NCBI GenBank assembly: GCA_020809705.1 | Contig: CP085834.1 | Location: forward strand, 1,426,001-1,490,000 | Direction: 5' to 3' | Length of the DNA: 64,000 nucleotides | Origin: Calonectria ilicicola | Lineage: Eukaryota > Ascomycota > Sordariomycetes > Hypocreales > Nectriaceae | Translations under genes and position numbers: made by a program | Part shown: piece by piece, positions 58,337-64,000 of the stretch | Position numbering within the stretch: the first letter of the stretch is position 1 | Layout: each line of letters begins with the position of its first letter | Notes under the pieces: model-generated | Seen by the model: the letters and a program-made list of their open reading frames with translations, nothing else | Told to the model about the DNA's origin: nothing | The model's database searches: none

Positions 58337-59120
58337 GATCAGTTCATAGCAGTACTCCATCATTCGGTTTCAAGTTAGCTCGTTGGGTTGTTCTAATTCA
58401 GATATTCGCGTCGTTGATGTTACATCACGAAACTATAATGCTACCTTGTCCACGGCTAGGCCCGGAAGACAGCTTGTAAATTTTCTGCCACCATCATGAC
58501 TTGTGTGGGGCCATCGAAGCTGGGATAGTCTCCATGACGTGACAGTCACAATGTGAATAGCAACGGATCAAAATAGCTACGGGTCGAAAAAATGAGGCCG
58601 TATCACACAAAGAACAAGATCTACACCATGACTCCGTCCGTTGAATTACAGCTGTCAGATTATTGAAATTGAAATTTAAAAAATTGCGTACGTATGATAT
58701 TGAGGCTTTGATCGGCCAAATCCACAACGTGCTCATGCCCTTGTCCTAGCGAGCATTGCCACCATAGCGGGTCTCCACAAACAGATCCATGTCAACGGTT
58801 CGCACCTGTCAGCAATGGTCAAACTCAGGTGAATCCTTGCATCGGCTTTGTTTGCCGTTCTAGAAGATAAGGTACGTGCTCATGGATTGACTAGAATACG
58901 AAATTGGAATGGAAACTCTCCGGTGCGGGCCGAGAATACATGACTACAACAAGATGACTGAGATGTAATGTTCTTCTGATGGATATAAGGAACAAGATTC
59001 TTGTTCTCACCATCTGGAGCATCATTCAACATCGCCCACTCATTCCAATTTCCTTGCCATTCAATTCTCTAAATCGTCTGTTCAGCTTTCCCAAGTCAAC
59101 CGGACAAGACATTTTCAGTC
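58337..59120. promoter_or_regulatory. Promoter region of the prenyltransferase
   Basis: About 780 bases. A TATAAGG box near 58984 lies about 137 bases before the prenyltransferase ATG, followed by a C/T-rich leader. No gene supported. Confidence 0.45.
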
Positions 59121-60193
59121 ATGGCGGCCACCAAGGATAGGCAGTTGCTGCGCAATCTTTTGAGCTTGTCTCGTTTCAACAAATACAATCCCTTGTTCAC
59201 TACGTTTGCTGGAGGTTTGTCGTCACCTTTCGCTGTTAGCTGAGTTTAGTGCTAACAGATAACAGCTTGGTCTTCCCTGTTGGCTGGTGCCGTTGCTCTT
59301 GCCGAGCCCGGCTCCACTACTTCGACCAAAATCGTCTTTCAACAAACTGTACTATGCTTCCTTGCTGCATACATCTTTTGCGGCGCAGGCATGGTTTGGA
59401 ATGATTGGATCGATCGCGACATTGATGTCAATGTTGCCCGAACAAAGGACCGCCCGCTGGCATCGGGCAAGGTCAACACGTTCGAGGCCATGATCTGGAT
59501 GGTGTTCCAGGTGGCGCTATCGTGGGGCGTGCTGAATGTGATGCTCGACGGCAAGGATGTGTGAGTAATATTTCCAGTTTATCAATCAGGTTTCATGTTG
59601 GAATCCTTGCGCTAATTGGACACAACTTTAACAGGTGGAAACACTTGCTTCCCGTTATGCTGGCCTCGATTCTTTACCCCTTTGGTAAACGCCCGTTGGC
59701 TCGAAAGTTGTACTTTTACCCCCAGTACATCTTGGGATTCACCATTGCCTGGCCCGCAATCCCGGGTCGAGCCGCCATTCACCGGGATGAAACTTTTATG
59801 GAGACCACATGGCAGTGTCTTCCCCTCTGCATCATGGTGTTTTTCTGGACCATCTTCCTCAACACAGCATACAGCTATCAAGACATCGTTGATGACAAAA
59901 AGATGAATGTCAACTCCTTCTACAACATTGCAGGAAAGCACATTCACTTGCTGCTTATCGCACTTGTTGCTCCAGTCTTGGTATGTCTGCCTGTCTACTT
60001 GCTCCAATTCAACTCGACCTGGCTCTGGGTCAGCTGGATGGGAGTTTGGACATGGAGCATGGTGAGCCAGCTAGCCCGTTTCGACTCAAAGAACCCTGCT
60101 AGTGGAGGCGGTGTACACAAGGACAACTTTGCTCTTGGCGTCTGGACGATTATTGCATGCACGGTTCAGGTATTCTTGAGCAAGAAGGCTTGA
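59121..60193 (+). CDS. UbiA-family membrane prenyltransferase
   Basis: Exons 59121-59214, 59266-59560 and 59635-60193 total 948 nt, or 315 residues. About eight membrane helices. The first metal-diphosphate motif NDWIDRDID (NDxxDxxxD) is at residues 77-85, and the second Asp-rich motif is YQDIVDDKK near 200. These residues bind Mg2+ and the prenyl diphosphate. The family attaches a prenyl chain to an aromatic or pyrone carbon. Here it should join geranylgeranyl diphosphate to the PKS alpha-pyrone, as in other diterpenoid-pyrone and pyripyropene-like pathways. Acts in the ER membrane. All splice sites are canonical and phases agree. Confidence 0.93.
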
Positions 60194-61856
60194 GCTTTTT
60201 AGATTAGCCGTAGCGTCTGGGTGCTTTGGCAGGGATCTGGATCTATTAGCCGGTTATGTAGAGATGTCTGGGGTCGGAGGAATAGTTAGTCCGGTATCAA
60301 CCCCGGAATTAGCGATGAAAGCCGTGTGGTCTCAACACCACATTGGAGTAGCCTTAGCTCCGAATAAATGATTTACGCCGAATTTGAACCTTCCATTTTG
60401 AGAAATCGGTCGATTTAAAAGTTCCTGTGGTATCCTGGATGTAAGTCTGTTTTTTTACCCCGGCATTCTAAATGTTGCTTTCTGGTGGGGCCTGAGGACG
60501 AATTTTTTCGGATCTTTTGCTTACACGGAAGTATCTCTATGAACAGTCCCGTGGCGAAAATTCATTGTTCAAGTTACGCATAATTTATTACCCCTTTAAA
60601 TTATTTATTTTAGTGCATAGAGAAAACTGTCAAGATAAAAAAAATCTTTGCATCAATGTTTCTCACTAACTAAATCCTCCAGCTCGATCTAGCTGGACAC
60701 TTTCCTACCCTACAGCACGAATAGCTTTCCCAAGATGACATGCTAGATCGGCCAAGATTGGTTTTCAATGTCATATCCAGATACCGAGGATCTTACCCTA
60801 GAACTCCCATGGATCCATAAATTCCCACCGCTCAGCTGGTAAATTGGGGTCCAGCGCGTATAGAGTCACGTGGCTGCCATCATCATCCCTGCCGATCATC
60901 TCCCACTTTCTGGGGTGTAAAGTATACATCGGGCAATATACGGCCTAATGCAAGGATCAGGCCCTGGTCATCTCATGGCAGTTTTCCAGGGCTAGACTCA
61001 CGAATATCCCTTTCGGAATCTCTGTTCGCTTGCTGGTGGACACCACCCCACATGACAGCCTCAAGGGGCAGGCAATGGGGCGAACTAATTGCTGACAGCG
61101 GTCTATGGATGTATGTGCTCTGTTGGGGCCGGGGTAAGGGTACAGCTCCCTCAACCGATTATCTAGGCTCGGCAGTCGAAGGCTGGGGTAACAAAAAAGG
61201 TACACATTAGGGCTGATGAGTCCCATTCGCCAGGTTCCGAATCCATTGGGTACTGTATCCGGCCCGGCACCGATGAGCACTGCCGTCGGTCCCGAATGAG
61301 CCCTGCACCAGAAGGAGCCGGCATGGTGGAAGTTCTGACACAGATTTTCTGGTCCACGGAATTTCGGAATTCCGGACCTGAACACAGCCTCTTGCCCAGT
61401 GCCAATCTGCACAACGGGCCGCCGCCAGCATGACTGCCGAATCTGGCAAGGGTGGATATTCAATCCCCCGGAAGGATTCAATAGACGACAGAACCGCACC
61501 AACATCTGCTGACGCGGCTTTACTCCGGTGTGGGTAGGATACGAGCCAACAACCTGATTCAACGTAGTCGATGAAATCCCTTCGGCAGTTTCAAACAGTG
61601 AAAAGTTGCATGGCTCTTCAGGTGTAATATGCGCCGATGATATTTGTCTGTCATTTTACTCTGAACACGTAAGTTCTTACTCACTCGGAAGGTTATAGCC
61701 CGAGTTAACAAGCACAAATTGGTTTTCTCTCTAAACAGTTCTTCTTGTCACATCACTTACACACTTGGATCTGCAACCTTCCCCTAAACTTTTCCTTGCC
61801 TACCCTTCACAAACATCACATCATACTATCCACACCACCGGCCGTCCTAGTCCATC
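60194..61856. other. Long intergenic stretch between prenyltransferase and cyclase
   Basis: About 1.66 kb without a gene I can support. The middle (60957-61562) has open frames on the minus strand in more than one phase, with unnatural Cys/Trp/Pro/Arg-rich composition. The last 150 bases are the C/T-rich leader of the cyclase. Confidence 0.5.
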
Positions 61857-62648
61857 ATGAATGTCGGAGACGTTTCCCAAGCACCCCCTGAGTATCAGGA
61901 GGTCGCATGGATTGCCAATGCTTGTCAACTGTTGATGGGCATAGGATGGACAACCAACTACATTGGCATGATTCACAAGTCTCTCAAAGAGAAGACCTAT
62001 GGCATGGCTTTGATGGCGCTGTGCTGTAATTTCACGTGGGAAGTGGCCTGCGTCTTCGTCTACCCATTCGGGACAGAAGTCGAAAGGCGCGTCCATTACA
62101 TAGGACTGATGATAAATTGTGGTGTCATGTACACCGCTATCAAAAACGCCCACAATGAATGGGACCATGCGCCCTTAGTTCAGCGCAACCTGCCACTTAT
62201 CTTTATTCTAACTATGGCTGGCTGGATGTCTGGGCATTTGGCGCTCGCCGCTCAGGTTGGCCCCAGACTGGCGCAGGGCTGGAGTGCATACGGTTGCCAG
62301 TTGCTCTTGAGTGTTGGCGCTATATGCCAATTGATCACTCGTGGTCATTCCCGCGGAGCATCTTACTTTATTTGGTAAGATTCTTGGATCCCTTTGAAGC
62401 TGTACTTGCTGTAATTTAGATTCTAACTTGTTTCATCTAGGTTTTCCCGGTTCTTTGGCTCCCTTGTTCTTATCCCTCGCGATATTGTGCGTTACATGTA
62501 CTGGAGGGAAGCTCATGAGTACATGGGGGAGCCTCTCTACCTTTGGTTCATTGGAACTTTCCTCATTCTGAACGCCTCATATGGAATCTGCCTTTGGTAT
62601 GTTCGTCGATATGAACACGAACAAGCCCAGGCCAAGAAGAAGCTGTAA
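61857..62648 (+). CDS. Pyr4-type membrane terpene cyclase
   Basis: Exons 61857-62374 and 62441-62648 give 241 residues, the exact size class of the Pyr4/PaxB/AndB-like cyclases. Seven hydrophobic segments are visible (for example IGLMINCGVMYTAI, NLPLIFILTMAGWMSG, LYLWFIGTFLILNASYGI). The family needs two acidic residues; here Glu62 in FTWEVACVF and an acidic residue before Pro in GEPLYLW (Glu203) are the candidates. The enzyme protonates a terminal epoxide and drives polyene cyclisation. In this cluster it would cyclise the epoxidised geranylgeranyl-pyrone to a decalin-bearing diterpenoid pyrone. The FAD epoxidase that would supply its substrate lies next to it in convergent orientation. Confidence 0.92.
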
Positions 62649-63041
62649 ACTAAAACTTTGGTGAAATTTGAGGGTCATCAGTGGTATTATTTTGGCAATT
62701 TCTGAACGGAGGAGGGAAGGCTTGGAGTTGTACCGATGCTCCATGGAGTATCTAGCAAGTAGATTGTAACCATAAAACTCACTTTTAGACTTGGTTCATT
62801 GTAAAATAGAAAAGTTATGTCGAAGTCACAACCAATTAATAGATTTTGTCAACATGAGATATTGATTGCTCTCATAATATTGAAATCGAGCAACACAAAG
62901 TAAACATCGCCTTTTTCATGACGGGATAGAGAATAATCAGACGTGATGGAGCAACAAGTGTTTTTATGAGGCAGCAAATAACATTCTCTAGCATGCAATG
63001 GGGATTAAAAATACAAATCAGCGAAGTCTATTTAAAACCGT
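62649..63041. other. Convergent intergenic stretch
   Basis: About 390 AT-rich bases between the 3' ends of the cyclase (+) and the FAD monooxygenase (-). Nothing else seen. Confidence 0.6.
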
Positions 63042-64000
63042 TTAATGCGCCCACGTCATCCTCAAAGCCACCAACAATAGTAGCATTGGAGGAATCATCC
63101 CCACAAGTCCAATCCCTTGGCCATTCTTGGTTTTGTACTTTTCCCACCCAGGGAATGAAGATCTTGAGAAGGGCAGAAAATCCAAGACAGCTGCGTCTGC
63201 CATCAAACGGAACGGTCGGCTGTCAATGTATTGTCCAAAGCTCGGCATAATGTATCTGCCTACAATCTTGTAGAGGAGACCATCGCGAGCTTGGACTCGG
63301 GTAACCAGTCCTGACATGCCACAGATGTCAGCCACTCTGGACAGATGCATTTCGTTGAAACTCTTTAGAAGACTTGTGATTTCCAGATCTGTTGGCTTCG
63401 AGCTATTGTTCTTCAACAGGCAGCTGCGCAGAAGGTTGGATAGAACAGCAACATCTTCGATGGCGCAGTTGGCGCCCTGTCCCAGGTTGATAGTCATCTA
63501 TTCCGGATTAGCACACGTGCATGTAAGCTTGCGTTCAAACCCTACCTTGTGAATGCTGTCTCCAATACAAACAACCCGGCCGAAGGACCACGTGGTGAAG
63601 TGTTGTTCCTCTAGAGGGACCATGTTGAATTTGATTCGCCTGTCCCATATGTGCTCGAATTTGAGGCCATCGCCGAGATTAGCATCCACTACTTTCGAGC
63701 ATTCTGCTGCGGCATCGTCCAAGGTATAGCGAGGCGCATCGCCGTACTTGTATTTGCGGTCGAGTTTCTGCAACATGAACCAGAAGACGAGCTGATCCTT
63801 GGACGGGATCGCCACTAGCGTTCGTCCATCAAACATTCGCATGACTTGTTCTCCCACTCCCAATCGAGGAACATCCTTGGAAACGCCGAATACACATGAG
63901 TACTCGACCAATGTGCCTAAACCAAATTGTGAGCGACCATGTTCCAACAGCAAAATCGATGGGGTTACACCCACGGTCTTTTTCTTCTTGCGGCATCTCG
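63042..64000 (-). CDS. PaxM-type FAD-dependent monooxygenase (epoxidase), truncated by the window end
   Basis: The C-terminal part is visible: exon >64000-63546 and exon 63497-63042, joined in phase 0 over a 48-nt GTAGGG intron. The second FAD motif of the PHBH/PaxM family is clear (GRVVCIGDSIHK), followed by NLGQGANCAIEDVA. The C-terminal hydrophobic helix (MIPPMLLLLVALRM) suggests membrane attachment. The frame continues off the window edge, so the N-terminal GxGxxG lies outside. Enzymes of this class epoxidise the terminal double bond of a prenyl chain, preparing the substrate of the adjacent cyclase. The non-ATG frame start at 63974 is only where the frame count begins, not a real start. 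Confidence 0.9.

Noticed and set aside
60957..61562. 201-codon minus-strand frame between prenyltransferase and cyclase
   Set aside because: Overlapping frames in the same region are also open, the composition is unlike real proteins (many Cys, Trp, Pro, Arg), and no domain, signal peptide or intron pattern is seen.
1..64000. CRISPR arrays, rRNA genes, bacterial operons, intact transposons
   Set aside because: No regularly spaced direct repeats, rRNA core sequences, reverse transcriptase, integrase or transposase motifs were recognised. The window is eukaryotic.

Overview
The window is nuclear DNA of a filamentous ascomycete. The evidence is short introns of about 41-90 nt with GT...CTAAC/CTAAT...AG signals, Zn2Cys6 and C2H2 regulators, F-box and Sec14 proteins, and fungal secondary-metabolite enzymes. 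The gene families fit a Sordariomycete (Hypocreales-like), but the genus cannot be fixed from sequence alone. Almost all real genes here are spliced. I rebuilt the exons by hand, and total coding lengths divisible by three support the models.

Region 1 (1-24.1 kb) is mixed accessory and housekeeping sequence. It holds a ten-exon AAA+ ATPase, a disordered protein with an acidic C-terminal tail plus a decayed copy of its 3' exon, two F-box-like proteins, a lysine-rich nuclear-type protein, a frameshifted small secreted protein, a decayed serine beta-lactamase-like gene, a tRNA-His pseudogene, a DUF3712-type membrane protein, a 751-residue secreted protein made of nested leucine-rich amphipathic repeats, and a Sec14-like lipid-transfer protein.

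Region 2 (25-41.7 kb) looks like a tailoring-rich metabolic cluster without an obvious PKS, NRPS or classical terpene synthase. It contains a Baeyer-Villiger-type flavin monooxygenase, an HSL-family alpha/beta hydrolase, a membrane-anchored short-chain dehydrogenase, a divergent Zn2Cys6 regulator, a polytopic membrane protein (possibly a PaxA/AtmA/MacJ-class protein), two cytochrome P450s, and a regulator with both C2H2 and Zn2Cys6 DNA-binding domains. One intron donor of that regulator reads GA instead of GT.

Region 3 (42.7-47.6 kb) separates the clusters. It has an F-box protein and a badly decayed ankyrin-repeat gene.

Region 4 (47.7-64 kb, running off the window) is the core of a diterpenoid-pyrone type meroterpenoid cluster. 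It comprises a non-reducing PKS (SAT-KS-AT-PT-ACP-cMT, no releasing domain), a GGPP synthase, a short-chain dehydrogenase, a UbiA prenyltransferase, a Pyr4-type membrane terpene cyclase and a PaxM-type FAD epoxidase. Inferred route: the PKS makes a methylated alpha-pyrone, the prenyltransferase attaches geranylgeranyl from the GGPP synthase, the FMO epoxidises the terminal alkene and the Pyr4-type protein cyclises it. The P450s, BVMO and SDRs of region 2 could act later on this product or belong to a separate pathway. The PKS product-template domain has lost its canonical His, which fits a short pyrone product that does not need aldol cyclisation.
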